From Chryseobacterium aurantiacum (GTDB taxonomy: Bacteria > Bacteroidota > Bacteroidia > Flavobacteriales > Weeksellaceae): 64,000 nt of DNA. Below the pieces are notes generated by a model. The model was not told where the DNA came from and made no database searches. It saw only the letters and a list, made by a program, of their open reading frames with translations. This document shows, piece after piece, positions 52,213 through 62,252 of this stretch (position 1 is the stretch's first letter; each line of letters starts with the position of its first letter). Both the position numbers and the translations under genes were made by a program. Location: assembly GCF_003020585.1 (NCBI RefSeq), contig NZ_PXUE01000003.1, positions 186,001 through 250,000 on the forward strand, written 5' to 3'.

Positions 52213-55200
52213 ATGAAAAAAAAGTCTACGCTCAGGGCACTAGCCGTACTATTTTGTATAGTACCTGCCCATGCTTTTTCGAGAGTCTCTTCCGTCCCGG
52301 CAGAGTACGGTTATGGAAAAGAAGAATTTTCACGGTCGAGCCATTATGCTCCACCCTATCTTTATGATTTAGATCCAGGTTTCAGCATTCAGCAGAATGT
52401 GAACCAAAAAGGATTAACCATTGTTGAAGGTAAGCTTACAAAACCTTTTACCAGTGATGACATCCGAATGGAAATCAAGTACCAGAACGCGCAAGGGAAC
52501 TGGGTAACCGCTTGGTGCAAGATCTTGTATTCTTACAACCAGTACAATGAAAACCTGAAGGCTGTTTTCGAATTACCTGCCTCCACCACAGCAACGTACA
52601 ATCTGAAAATTGAGCTCAGCTCAAATTCCAATCTCAGCAATTTCAACAGTGTGGTTTGGAATAAATCAGTAAGTCATTACAAGCAGGGAGATTATGCAGC
52701 TACCAGCTGTGATCTGGATGAAAACGAATATACCATCCTCCTTACTCCTAAAAAGGAAAATACATTGATCCTAGACAATGCAGGAAAGGTGACCGGTATT
52801 AAAGACAGGGTAACATCGGCCCATGCATGGAACAAGCTTGGCAATGTCATCATGAACAATAAAAAGGATGATGTGGTATTTGCTACAACAAATCCTTCAA
52901 ACCTCATCACAGATATCAATGGCAGTAAATCTGTAAAACTGATAAATACAGGGGCAATAAGTGACACATTGGGAGCTACGCCTGAGTTTATCTATCATGC
53001 AATGCCTGGACACCCAATACCGTATTTATACAGCTATAATGATCCGGTATACATGTTTGCAGGGAAATTTTCCATTCACGGATTAATGATGAAATTCAGC
53101 CAATGGCCAGGAGAGCCTAACGGACCAGGCTATCATAATTTCAAGAACCCAAACAGCCTGGAAAGCAGATACTTTAATATGTATAATACAATTCATGAGA
53201 AACTATCTGACTTCATGACGGATCAGGAGCCTATCGTGATTGTCTCGAGTTATATCACAGGATTCAGGGTATATAAAAGCAATGGTACCTATATCAATAT
53301 TACCAATCTGACTGCTCACAGTAATTATGGAGCTCCTCATTTCGGTTATACCAATAACGAAGGAAATGCCCGCAGAGGGCCAGGTTCTGAAGACCTCATC
53401 ATTTCTCATACTCCGGAAATGACTTTATATGGCATGGGAGCACTACGAAATGATGTAACCAACTTCTACCAGCCTGTAAGATCTTTACAGGATATTGAAT
53501 CGGAAGTATCAAAATTCATTAACTATGTAGGAATCTTCAATGTTCCTTATAATGTTGGAGAATGTGTCAACTCATGTTTCACCGTAAATTCGGGAGCCAC
53601 TCCTGATAACAATGCCACAGACTGGACCAAGGCTCCTAACAGCTATATCTTTACAGGAAAAGACAAGAATGGCAATGCCGTAGATGGTCTTTACATTCCT
53701 GTTAAAAAGGCACATGAAATGTGGGCAAAAGGAGGCGATTTAATGAAAGATGAGCTTAACAATTATACTAAAATTCCAGACGGAGGAATTGCAAAAGCGG
53801 GATTATATTGGGAAGATGAAGTGGGATTGATACAATCAGTTGCCCTTGAGGGAAGTGGAGAAAATGCTAAAATCAAAGTACTTGTTAACAAGCTTAAAGA
53901 AGGAAACGCTGTAGTTTCTTATCGTATCAATGATAAGGTATACTGGACATGGCACGTTTGGGTTACTGATGACCCAACGAACGGAAGTACTTATCATCAA
54001 GGATTTGAAGCTGACAAAGAAAACCAACAGGTTACAGACTGGAGATGGATGGACAGAAACCTAGGAGCAACCAATGCAAATCTTGTAGGTCATGATTTCC
54101 ATAAATCTGGAGGATTGCAGTATCAATGGGGAAGAAAAGACCCATTCCCATCCAATTACAAGGACCTTTCGGTATATACCATCAAAGGAGAAGTAGGAAC
54201 ATTAAAAGGTTCTGTTCCCTTGAAATACAGAGGAAATCTATATGCAGCAGCTGACAATACAGGTTTTGACTCTCCTAACGGAAACATCAGATATTCTATT
54301 AATAATCCAATCAACCTGATTATTCCTCCTGTCTATGTATACAAAATTGGAGAAACGTTGGTGGATAATGGTGAAAACTATCTGAAGCAAGGGCCGAATG
54401 CATCTGATTGGGAAAGGAAAGAACAAACTACATGGTTCTCTAAAAATAAATATAAATTTTTCAATAAAAATAACCATTACGAAAATGAAACCTGGGACCT
54501 TTGGGGAGATACCCGTGGTGGAAAATGGGTAAATATGAATACTTCTGATGCAACAGTTGCGAAAGAAAGTAAGCAATATGCCCTGAAATCCTCTTTTGAC
54601 CCATGCCCTTGCGGATGGAGAGTTCCATCTTTCTACTCATCAGTAGATGCTTCACCTAAATCCAGCCCGTGGGGTAAAACCGGAGGCTTAGGGAATGTGG
54701 ATATTGTTCCCAACACTCCAAGTGTTCAATACCCTGGAATAAAAGTATATCCTGGATATGGATTTGATTTAAGCAATGTTGCGGACCGAAATTTAGGAAT
54801 GCTGCCAATTACAGGAAATTATGAATATTATCCTCAACCAATGACTTTGGCGAACCGTACCAGTGCACAGATTGATGCCCTAAGGGATGGCAACAAGTTA
54901 TACAAACAACCATTCATAGGTTTTCAAGACCAGCACAGTGACGGAGCATTGCATGCATCTACGTTTTTCTCTTCCATCAGCCCAGGAGAAGCTCCTGTTA
55001 CAGGAGCAAGAGGTCTTTTCCTTATATCCGATGCAGGAAACGTACCCGGCCACTCAAATCTGGGATGGCATAACATCGCATACAACCGAGTTTTGGAAGG
55101 AAATACTTATGAAACAAGAGCAGTACGTTGTATAAAGGATCCTAATAATGCTTATATGCCTACAGAATTTGAAGCAGAATATATTGCCTCATCTCCTGTA

Positions 55201-57177
55201 CAATACTCATTGGAAACCCTTAAAGGATGGACAAAGGAAGCTAATAGCTATATTGAGTATACCAATTCAACATTAGCAACTCCAACTCCGGCTGATAAGG
55301 ATAGAATAATTGATATTCCTTTAAGAAAGGCTTATGCAATGTATAAACTATACTTATCGGAGAGTAATGATTTCCCTACCGGAAGTACCAAGTCAACATC
55401 CATTGTATGGACAACTGACAAGACTCTCATCTCAAAAGTGGAGATTATAGATGGCGCTATGGAAGATGCTAAATTAAGAGTAACCCTGAATGAAAACAAA
55501 GCTGGTAATGCCGTAGTCGCATTTCATTTAGGAAATTCAGGACAGTGGGTAAACAATAACAACAGTGACCCTATTATCTGGAGCTGGCATATATGGGTTC
55601 CACAGTCTATCGTACAGCAGCAGGCTGAATTCACTACAGAAACAGTAGCCAATGGAGGTATTAAAGCGGATACAAGCAACCAATTTGTAAACCCCGCCAA
55701 CAGTTACTATGGAGTTCCTTTGAAGACTATTCTAATGGATAGGGATTTAGGAGCACAAATGCCTTTTATCGATACTCATATGGCACTCCCGGCAGAGTCA
55801 ACCACCGACCCATTATCCTACAACCCAGCTAACCCAACGGCTGAAAATAGTTTAAGGGTATTACAAATAAAGAACAGTGGGGGTATGCACTTTCAGTGGG
55901 GAAGAAAAGACCCAATTCCTGTATTCTATAATCCAGGAGGTTTTTACAACACCTATCGTTCATTTAATGTGTATACTATCTTTAGACAGACAGGTATAAG
56001 TGGTACTGCTCCGGTATACTCTGCGGCAATTAACAATACAAATTATGAAGCAAATTATACTAAGGAATATTCCACGTATTCAAGTATCATCAATGCCAAT
56101 GATGCTACAGCAGACAGGATAAAGAAAATTATAAAATATTCTGTAAACAATCCATTTATATTCTTGTATAATAACTCCACCAGCCCGGTTAAAGACTGGT
56201 TATCTAATGAGAACGGACTTCTTCCCAATCGTTGGGGACACGCTACGGAAAAATCTCCGTATGACCCTTGTCCTGAAGGATGGAGAATACCAGACTTACA
56301 AGGTACATCTGCAGAAGGTGTGAATATATTTGATGGATATCTAGCCTATGCCAAAGGTAACTCACCTTGGTTTTACAATGCTAAGTTCAGTATCCTACAG
56401 TCAGGAGTTTATAAAAACTTCTATGGAATAGACCCCTCAGATGTTAATGCCTATGTAAGCAATGAACCTTATAACGTTAATAAAATGACTTATCTGGGTG
56501 GTTATGTAAGGGTAATACCAACCAATAAACTACCTATACGATATGGATATATTCTAAACAGACCTGAATATAACATTGGAACCTTTGCCAATAATGGCAT
56601 CAGAGGTTTTGCAGGAGGTAAAACACTTGATGACATCGTAACACCGGATGTAACAGCCCAACTTAGAAGATCTGGTATTTGGACTTCTTCACCGTTAGGA
56701 AGCAGTGGACATGCGGCAGGAATGTATTTCAATGCTGAAATTACAACCGGGGCAAATGATAAGCTATATTTCCTGAACCCATCTTTTGCATTTTCTCCAC
56801 AGGCAGGAATGTCTTGCCGTTGTGCCAAAATTCAATATAACAGTTTAGGTAAAGAAATAGCCCGATACGACCCTAATGCTGTAGCCGTACCAAAAGATGC
56901 CCTTAGAAAAGCATCCAATACTTTTGAGCAAGCAAAGGTTACAGAAATGGTTGTAAAGGACAAGCTAACTGTATTCCCGAATCCGGTAAAAAGTATTCTG
57001 TATATCAAGCCTAATGAGGTTAAAGAGTATTACTATCAGATCTATAATATGTCTGGACAACTTATCAAATCCGGTAAGTTTGAAAATGAGAAAACAGATC
57101 TGTCTTCTTTAATATCGGGAGCTTATTTAGTAAGAATCAATAATTCTGAAACATTGGTGAAAATTATTAAAGAATAA
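52213..57177 (+). CDS. Large secreted protein with two FISUMP-like modules and a type IX secretion C-terminal domain
   Basis: 1654 residues. A signal peptide (about 1-22, ending AHA) is followed by a region without clear family (about 30-450). Then come two similar modules. The first has WTKAPNSYIF (near 475), WMDRNLGA (near 612), LQYQWGRKDPF (near 634) and DPCPCGWRVPS (near 797). The second has WTKEANSYIE, LMDRDLGA (near 1174), MHFQWGRKDPI (near 1225) and DPCPEGWRIPD (near 1353). WGRKDPF with PCP-GWR-P is the Fibrobacter paralogous-domain (FISUMP) pattern. The last 75 residues (KLTVFPNPVKSILY, IYNMSGQLIKSG, LSSLISGAYLVRI, VKIIKE) are a type IX sorting domain, so the protein is exported and probably cell-surface attached or released. 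Function unknown. Confidence 0.88.
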   Translation: MKKKSTLRALAVLFCIVPAHAFSRVSSVPAEYGYGKEEFSRSSHYAPPYLYDLDPGFSIQQNVNQKGLTIVEGKLTKPFTSDDIRMEIKYQNAQGNWVTAWCKILYSYNQYNENLKAVFELPASTTATYNLKIELSSNSNLSNFNSVVWNKSVSHYKQGDYAATSCDLDENEYTILLTPKKENTLILDNAGKVTGIKDRVTSAHAWNKLGNVIMNNKKDDVVFATTNPSNLITDINGSKSVKLINTGAISDTLGATPEFIYHAMPGHPIPYLYSYNDPVYMFAGKFSIHGLMMKFSQWPGEPNGPGYHNFKNPNSLESRYFNMYNTIHEKLSDFMTDQEPIVIVSSYITGFRVYKSNGTYINITNLTAHSNYGAPHFGYTNNEGNARRGPGSEDLIISHTPEMTLYGMGALRNDVTNFYQPVRSLQDIESEVSKFINYVGIFNVPYNVGECVNSCFTVNSGATPDNNATDWTKAPNSYIFTGKDKNGNAVDGLYIPVKKAHEMWAKGGDLMKDELNNYTKIPDGGIAKAGLYWEDEVGLIQSVALEGSGENAKIKVLVNKLKEGNAVVSYRINDKVYWTWHVWVTDDPTNGSTYHQGFEADKENQQVTDWRWMDRNLGATNANLVGHDFHKSGGLQYQWGRKDPFPSNYKDLSVYTIKGEVGTLKGSVPLKYRGNLYAAADNTGFDSPNGNIRYSINNPINLIIPPVYVYKIGETLVDNGENYLKQGPNASDWERKEQTTWFSKNKYKFFNKNNHYENETWDLWGDTRGGKWVNMNTSDATVAKESKQYALKSSFDPCPCGWRVPSFYSSVDASPKSSPWGKTGGLGNVDIVPNTPSVQYPGIKVYPGYGFDLSNVADRNLGMLPITGNYEYYPQPMTLANRTSAQIDALRDGNKLYKQPFIGFQDQHSDGALHASTFFSSISPGEAPVTGARGLFLISDAGNVPGHSNLGWHNIAYNRVLEGNTYETRAVRCIKDPNNAYMPTEFEAEYIASSPVQYSLETLKGWTKEANSYIEYTNSTLATPTPADKDRIIDIPLRKAYAMYKLYLSESNDFPTGSTKSTSIVWTTDKTLISKVEIIDGAMEDAKLRVTLNENKAGNAVVAFHLGNSGQWVNNNNSDPIIWSWHIWVPQSIVQQQAEFTTETVANGGIKADTSNQFVNPANSYYGVPLKTILMDRDLGAQMPFIDTHMALPAESTTDPLSYNPANPTAENSLRVLQIKNSGGMHFQWGRKDPIPVFYNPGGFYNTYRSFNVYTIFRQTGISGTAPVYSAAINNTNYEANYTKEYSTYSSIINANDATADRIKKIIKYSVNNPFIFLYNNSTSPVKDWLSNENGLLPNRWGHATEKSPYDPCPEGWRIPDLQGTSAEGVNIFDGYLAYAKGNSPWFYNAKFSILQSGVYKNFYGIDPSDVNAYVSNEPYNVNKMTYLGGYVRVIPTNKLPIRYGYILNRPEYNIGTFANNGIRGFAGGKTLDDIVTPDVTAQLRRSGIWTSSPLGSSGHAAGMYFNAEITTGANDKLYFLNPSFAFSPQAGMSCRCAKIQYNSLGKEIARYDPNAVAVPKDALRKASNTFEQAKVTEMVVKDKLTVFPNPVKSILYIKPNEVKEYYYQIYNMSGQLIKSGKFENEKTDLSSLISGAYLVRINNSETLVKIIKE

Positions 57178-57196
57178 CATTTATTATTCTCACATT

Positions 57197-57224
57197 AAAC
57201 GGCCCCAATTGGGGCCGTTTTTTT
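57197..57224 (+). terminator. Intrinsic terminator of the type IX cargo gene
   Basis: A 24-base perfect palindrome (57197-57220) with a GC-rich core, followed by a run of seven T residues. It starts about 20 nt after the stop codon. Confidence 0.92.
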
Positions 57225-57243
57225 ATGCAAAAAATTAAAAACA

Positions 57244-57852
57244 TCAATTCTCAATTCTCAAATTCCGGGTAATAAAATAAGCAACCAATACATTAGGAAC
57301 CCAGCATAACCAGGCTACAGCAAGGTAGGAACCAAGAGGGTTATGCGTAATATTCTGCAACAATGGAAACCATAACCGGAGGGTTACTGCGGCAAAAGTA
57401 CAGGCATAGCTGTAGATCATGAATCGTTTATGTTTTATAACCTCTCCTTTTCTTATTGCAACCAATCCCAGAAGAGTTGTAACCAGCCAAACAAGTCCCA
57501 AACCAATAAAACCTGTAGCAGAAATAACCCCGCCATTGGCATAAAATCCCATATAGATAGCAGCAACAGAACTTATCAGCACCGAAACCACATACACTTT
57601 TCCAATACTTCTGTGTATTCTGATGTATTTATTCCTGAACTTACTCCCAAACTGGCGCCAGCCTATAAAGAGAGAAATTCCGCCAAAAATAATATGGGCA
57701 AAAAATGCAATTCTCCAGATTTGGTTTTGGAGAACATCCAAAGATTTAGAGCCTAAAAAGGTATTCTTGTGATCAACAAAAAAATAAATTAAAGGATAAA
57801 CACCAATAAGCAATGCAAAAATACAGACGATAATAAATAAGAGCTTCCTCAT
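57244..57852 (-). CDS. DUF2306 family membrane protein
   Basis: 202 residues with about six membrane helices. IWRIAFFAHIIFGGISLFIGWRQF, IHRSIGKVYVVSVLISS and GEVIKHKRFMIYSYACTFAAVTLRLW, with conserved His and Arg in the helices, are the DUF2306 pattern. The molecular role of this family is not known to me. The gene is 100 nt downstream of the AraC-type regulator gene on the same strand, which suggests a regulator/target or operon relation. Confidence 0.85.
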   Translation of the reverse strand: MRKLLFIIVCIFALLIGVYPLIYFFVDHKNTFLGSKSLDVLQNQIWRIAFFAHIIFGGISLFIGWRQFGSKFRNKYIRIHRSIGKVYVVSVLISSVAAIYMGFYANGGVISATGFIGLGLVWLVTTLLGLVAIRKGEVIKHKRFMIYSYACTFAAVTLRLWFPLLQNITHNPLGSYLAVAWLCWVPNVLVAYFITRNLRIEN

Positions 57853-57952
57853 GACAGTTGATTAATTTTCCTGCAAAAATGAGCATAAAGAAAGGTTCAA
57901 CTGTTCCAAAATGAAAGATGAAACAAATATTATATCATTTATTATGTGACAC

Positions 57953-59071
57953 TTACTCTTCTAAAGTAAGATTTTGACTTTTTAAAAACTCTCTTGGAGA
58001 ACAATTCATGTATTTCTTAAAATTCCTGTTAAATGAGGTCTTGGAATTGAACCCACTTTCAAAAGCTAATGACAAAATTGTGTACTTTTGATTTTCAGGA
58101 AGTAGTGCTATTTTTTTGAACTCCTCAACCCTTTGCCGGTTGATATAATCATAAAAGTTCTTATTTTCTACTGAATTAATGGTCTGGGATAACACATTGG
58201 GATGAACATCCAGCAGCTGTGCAACATGATTCAGGTTCAGATCTGGATCTTTATACAGCTTTTCATGATTCATCCTATACACAAGTTTTTCGTAGATGCC
58301 TTGTATAACACCATCTCCCGGAGAGTTCTTTTGATACTTTACCACCTCATTATCAATTTCTTTTTCATCAGCATCATCAGCTACAACCGGTAAACCCAAA
58401 ATACCCACACGACTGATACCAAAGTAAGCGGCTACCAGAATAAACAGTACCACCATAGAAAAAATAAGAATATTATTCCTTATGACCACGGCAATCCATA
58501 TGAACGCAATTCCTGTAATCAGATAGTATGCCCAATTCAGGTTAATTTTCTCCGTGTTGGAGTATTGATTGGAAATCTCTTTCTTGTATTTTCTGATTGC
58601 AAGCAGACTTAAGCCCACATATACAATTCCGGACATGATCATTAAAAATTTGAGAGCGTCACTCAACCCTTCATATCCTTTACCCCTATTCTGGTAAACC
58701 AACATTCTTTCATGAGGAGACAACATCAAAAATTGAAATAGAACCACATAAATCAGCAGAACAGGCATGCAATGCAGCAACCAGATCTTCCAGCTCATCT
58801 TTCTGCCTGTAACACTCAAAATATACAAATACAACATAGGACCGTGCATGAAAGGAAAAGGAAGTTCAAATCCAATGAGATAAGGAAATTTCATATAACC
58901 TCCTGAACGAAGCAATACAAAAAAAACAAGATGAACCCCTATAATCAGAAACCAAATTGCCAAAAGAAAATCCGATGTTCTCTTTTGTGGCTTTCCCAAT
59001 ATCAGGAAAGATGAAAAGCAGGCAATAAAAATTCCTGCCCAATAAAATATTCCCAGATCAAAGTTCTCCAT
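57953..59071 (-). CDS. AraC-family transcriptional regulator with membrane-spanning N terminus
   Basis: 372 residues. About seven hydrophobic helices occupy residues 1-225. A cytoplasmic linker follows, then an AraC-type double helix-turn-helix (about 270-365): LNHVAQLLDVHPNVLSQTINS for the first helix pair and ILSLAFESGFNSKTSFNRNFKKYMNCSPREF for the second, which contains the family signature. This design (membrane sensor fused to AraC DNA-binding domain) is common in Bacteroidota. The ligand is unknown. It probably controls itself and the neighbouring DUF2306 gene. Confidence 0.92.
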   Translation of the reverse strand: MENFDLGIFYWAGIFIACFSSFLILGKPQKRTSDFLLAIWFLIIGVHLVFFVLLRSGGYMKFPYLIGFELPFPFMHGPMLYLYILSVTGRKMSWKIWLLHCMPVLLIYVVLFQFLMLSPHERMLVYQNRGKGYEGLSDALKFLMIMSGIVYVGLSLLAIRKYKKEISNQYSNTEKINLNWAYYLITGIAFIWIAVVIRNNILIFSMVVLFILVAAYFGISRVGILGLPVVADDADEKEIDNEVVKYQKNSPGDGVIQGIYEKLVYRMNHEKLYKDPDLNLNHVAQLLDVHPNVLSQTINSVENKNFYDYINRQRVEEFKKIALLPENQKYTILSLAFESGFNSKTSFNRNFKKYMNCSPREFLKSQNLTLEE

Positions 59072-59464
59072 TGAAACTATAGGGTTAAAATCAGGGCATT
59101 AATTTATTCATTTTCCCACACTAAATAATGATTTATTTTGAATATCATGATCTACTGGTCTTTAGGGCAACATCAAAATTTAAAAAAATTTTAATGTACA
59201 ATTCTCAAATTATAATTTATACTTCGTAATTTTATCTTAGATTTTAAACGTTTGGATTATCGAATGGCTAGCAATCCCTCTAAGGCAAAGTATATCGGAA
59301 TATTAGATATGATTTTAAGCATATTTTAATATTAAACTTTGTTAAAAGTAAGTGATTTTTCTGCAAAAAGTATATTTTTGCACAATTATTGATTTAGTCT
59401 ATTGATTTTGAAAATAATTTAAACGAAATAAATAATTATAAACCTTTTTTAAATTTTTAAAATT
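59072..59464. other. Divergent intergenic region with a carbonic anhydrase promoter
   Basis: Strongly AT-rich. The only signal seen is TATTTTTG at 59373-59380, a -7 match for the forward carbonic anhydrase gene. It lies about 85 nt before its ATG, with no TTTG at the ideal distance. Confidence 0.5.
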
Positions 59465-60133
59465 ATGTCACAATCGTACGAGGTTATTTTCGAGAACAAT
59501 AGAAAATGGGTAGAATCTAAAGTTTCAGAAGATCCACATTTCTTCCATGAGTTGGCAAAAACTCAGCATCCTGACTATCTGTATATCGGATGTTCAGACA
59601 GCAGAGCAACAGCAGAAGAATTGATGGGTGCAAAACCGGGAGAGGTTTTCGTTCACAGAAACATTGCTAATGTTGTCAATACTTTAGACATGAGTTCCAC
59701 AGCGGTTATTCAATATGCTGTAGAACATCTAAAAGTAAAGCACATTATTGTATGTGGACACTACAACTGCGGTGGCGTAAAAGCAGCGATGACTCCTCAG
59801 GATTTAGGATTGTTAAATCCTTGGTTGAGAAATATTCGTGATGTTTACAGATTGCACCAGGCTGAACTTGATTCCATCACAGATGAAGACAAACGTTATG
59901 ACAGACTTGTAGAACTTAATGTTCAGGAGCAATGCATCAACGTTATTAAAATGGCCTGCGTACAGGAAAGGTATATCTTAGAAGAGCAACCTATTGTGCA
60001 CGGCTGGGTATTTGACCTTAGAACAGGTAAAATTATTGATCTGGAAATTGATTTTGAGAAAACCTTAAAAGATATCCAAAAGATCTACAATCTTACAGGT
60101 TCTGATTGGGTAATGAGCAGGAAGACCAAATAG
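59465..60133 (+). CDS. can: Beta-class carbonic anhydrase (Can-like)
   Basis: 222 residues; reversibly hydrates CO2 to bicarbonate. The zinc ligands are C43, H99 and C102, with D45 and R47 in the catalytic dyad (GCSDSR, GHYNCGG), one residue offset from E. coli Can. This is the group with FVHRNIANVV and a full-length C terminus (HGWVFDLRTGKI). It begins an apparent unit with a small exported protein, a SulP transporter and a second carbonic anhydrase. Confidence 0.95.
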   Translation: MSQSYEVIFENNRKWVESKVSEDPHFFHELAKTQHPDYLYIGCSDSRATAEELMGAKPGEVFVHRNIANVVNTLDMSSTAVIQYAVEHLKVKHIIVCGHYNCGGVKAAMTPQDLGLLNPWLRNIRDVYRLHQAELDSITDEDKRYDRLVELNVQEQCINVIKMACVQERYILEEQPIVHGWVFDLRTGKIIDLEIDFEKTLKDIQKIYNLTGSDWVMSRKTK

Positions 60134-60154
60134 TTTTTCTAAAAAGAATGTAAA

Positions 60155-60454
60155 ATGAAATTCTGGAGTATTATTGTATTAACGTTTTTTCTGAATTTTA
60201 CAGCGCTGCCAAGCATTGCTGCGGTTGCAGGCTGGGATATTCTAAGAACGAATATAATAGTTAATGAAGAAGAACCACATTCTCACCCATCCTCATTTAT
60301 TGTGTATGAAAAGACCCTTCCAAAACCTTTGGATGTCTTCGATTATCTAAAATTTTCTGAACCTGATCTTCAGGGGATGTCTTTTATATTGGTGGATGAT
60401 TCTTTTCATCTTTCACCTTTACTCACTATATTTTCTCCGCCTCCGGAAGCTTAA
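60155..60454 (+). CDS. Small exported protein of unknown function
   Basis: 99 residues. MKFWSIIVLTFFLNFTALPSIA is a signal peptide or a membrane anchor. The rest is short and acidic, with a histidine-rich spot (EEEPHSHPSSF) and ends SPPPEA; no family is recognised. It starts 21 nt after the carbonic anhydrase stop, so it is probably co-transcribed. The histidines could bind a metal, but this is only a guess. Confidence 0.65.
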   Translation: MKFWSIIVLTFFLNFTALPSIAAVAGWDILRTNIIVNEEEPHSHPSSFIVYEKTLPKPLDVFDYLKFSEPDLQGMSFILVDDSFHLSPLLTIFSPPPEA

Positions 60455-60605
60455 TTTTTAAGTATCATTAGATTATTTTGTACACCCGTTCATGTCGTTT
60501 TCCGGCACTGAACAATCATGTACGTGCTTTAAAATTAATTTTCCAATCTTTTATAATTGATTATTTAGGAATAAATCAATCGGTTATAATATTTTCAAAA
60601 ATATC

Positions 60606-62198
60606 ATGAAAAAAACATCATTATTAGGAGGAATCAAGGAGAATTTCCCTTCCGGACTCGTTGTATTCTTAGTAGCGCTTCCCCTGTGCTTAGGAATCGC
60701 CTTAGCATCGGGAGCCCCGCCATTATCCGGGATTATTTCCGGGATAGTAGGAGGTCTTGTCGTAGGATTTCTTAGTAATTCTAATATCTCGGTTTCAGGA
60801 CCGGCTGCAGGTCTTACTGCTATTGTTCTTACTGCAATTACTGATCTTGGAGCATTTGAACTATTTCTTTGCGCCGGAATCATCGCAGGATTAATTCAAT
60901 TGATTCTAGGATTCGTTCGAGCAGGTAGTATTTCCAATTACTTTCCCAATAACGTTATTGAGGGAATGCTTGCCGCCATCGGTATTATTATTATTCTAAA
61001 ACAAATTCCGCACGCGTTGGGATTTGATAAAGATTACGAAGGAAATCAATCTCTTTTCAGCAATGGGATTAATTTTAATTATTTCACAGAGTTGTTTGGA
61101 GCTATTCATTTGGGAGCCATTCTTGTAACTGCAGTATCAGTAGGTATTCTTATTGCATGGGACAAAATACCGGGTCTTAGAAAATTGAAAATGCTTCCGG
61201 GAGCCTTGGTTGCCGTAGTTGCCGGAATCCTTTTAAACGAAGCATTTAAATTGTCTGGAAGTGCATTGGCTATTGGCACAGAGCACTTAGTATCTTTACC
61301 GGTTCCAAAATCTTTGGAGGATTTCAAAAATCTTATTGTAATGCCTGATTTCGGAGGATTCACCAATCCTAAAGTATGGATCGTAGGAGCAACTATTGCC
61401 ATTGTAGCTTCTATTGAAACCTTACTTTGTATTGAAGCATCAGACAGATTAGATAAACAAAGAAGAATTACAGATACTAACCTTGAACTTAAAGCTCAGG
61501 GAATAGGAAACCTTATCAGTTCATTCATTGGAGGACTTCCAATGACCTCTGTAGTGGTAAGAAGTTCTGCTAATGCGAATGCGGGTGCTACTTCCAAGAC
61601 ATCAGCGATGATCCACGGAGTTCTTCTACTGGTATGCGTCCTTACCATTCCTTTTATCCTAAACCTTATCCCGCTTGCAACTCTTGCTGCAGTATTGATT
61701 CTGGTAGGATATAAGCTGGCGAAACCAGCTACGTTCAAACATTTCTGGCATCTTGGAAAATTCCAGTTTGTACCATTTGTAGCAACGGTAGTGGCAGTGG
61801 TAGCAACAGACTTATTAAAAGGAGTTGGAATTGGTCTTGCGATCTCTGTTTTCTATATCCTTCAAGGAAATATGAAACGAGCTTATTATTTAAGCAGAGA
61901 AAAACTGGATGATGCCGATGGGATCGGAATAAAATTAGCCGAAGAGGTTTCATTCTTAAATAAGGCTGCCATTAAAAAAACTTTGAAAAACATTAAGCCT
62001 AATTCCAATGTGATCATTGATGCAAGAGAAACCTCTTATATTGCTACAGATGTATTGGAAATGATCCAGGATTTTGCCAATATCCGTGCAAAGGAAGAGG
62101 ACATCAATGTAGAGCTTTTAGGCTTTAAAACTTCATACAGGGATTATGAAAGGAGTGAAGATTCTCACATCCTAATTACCCACAAAAGAGCAATGTAA
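60606..62198 (+). CDS. SulP family anion transporter, probable bicarbonate transporter
   Basis: 530 residues. About eleven to twelve membrane helices; ENFPSGLVVFLVALPLCLGIALASG and ISVSGPAAGLTAIV are the SulP signatures. A short STAS-like domain (about 435-525, NVIIDARETSYIATDVLEMI) ends it. SulP proteins carry sulfate, bicarbonate or other anions by sodium or proton symport. Because genes for two carbonic anhydrases flank it, bicarbonate is the most plausible substrate. It is preceded by a 151-nt gap in which no gene was seen. Confidence 0.93.
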   Translation: MKKTSLLGGIKENFPSGLVVFLVALPLCLGIALASGAPPLSGIISGIVGGLVVGFLSNSNISVSGPAAGLTAIVLTAITDLGAFELFLCAGIIAGLIQLILGFVRAGSISNYFPNNVIEGMLAAIGIIIILKQIPHALGFDKDYEGNQSLFSNGINFNYFTELFGAIHLGAILVTAVSVGILIAWDKIPGLRKLKMLPGALVAVVAGILLNEAFKLSGSALAIGTEHLVSLPVPKSLEDFKNLIVMPDFGGFTNPKVWIVGATIAIVASIETLLCIEASDRLDKQRRITDTNLELKAQGIGNLISSFIGGLPMTSVVVRSSANANAGATSKTSAMIHGVLLLVCVLTIPFILNLIPLATLAAVLILVGYKLAKPATFKHFWHLGKFQFVPFVATVVAVVATDLLKGVGIGLAISVFYILQGNMKRAYYLSREKLDDADGIGIKLAEEVSFLNKAAIKKTLKNIKPNSNVIIDARETSYIATDVLEMIQDFANIRAKEEDINVELLGFKTSYRDYERSEDSHILITHKRAM

Positions 62199-62252
62199 GC
62201 TCACTTATTAACATTTATTATTAACTTTAAATTCGAAAAACAATTAAATTAT

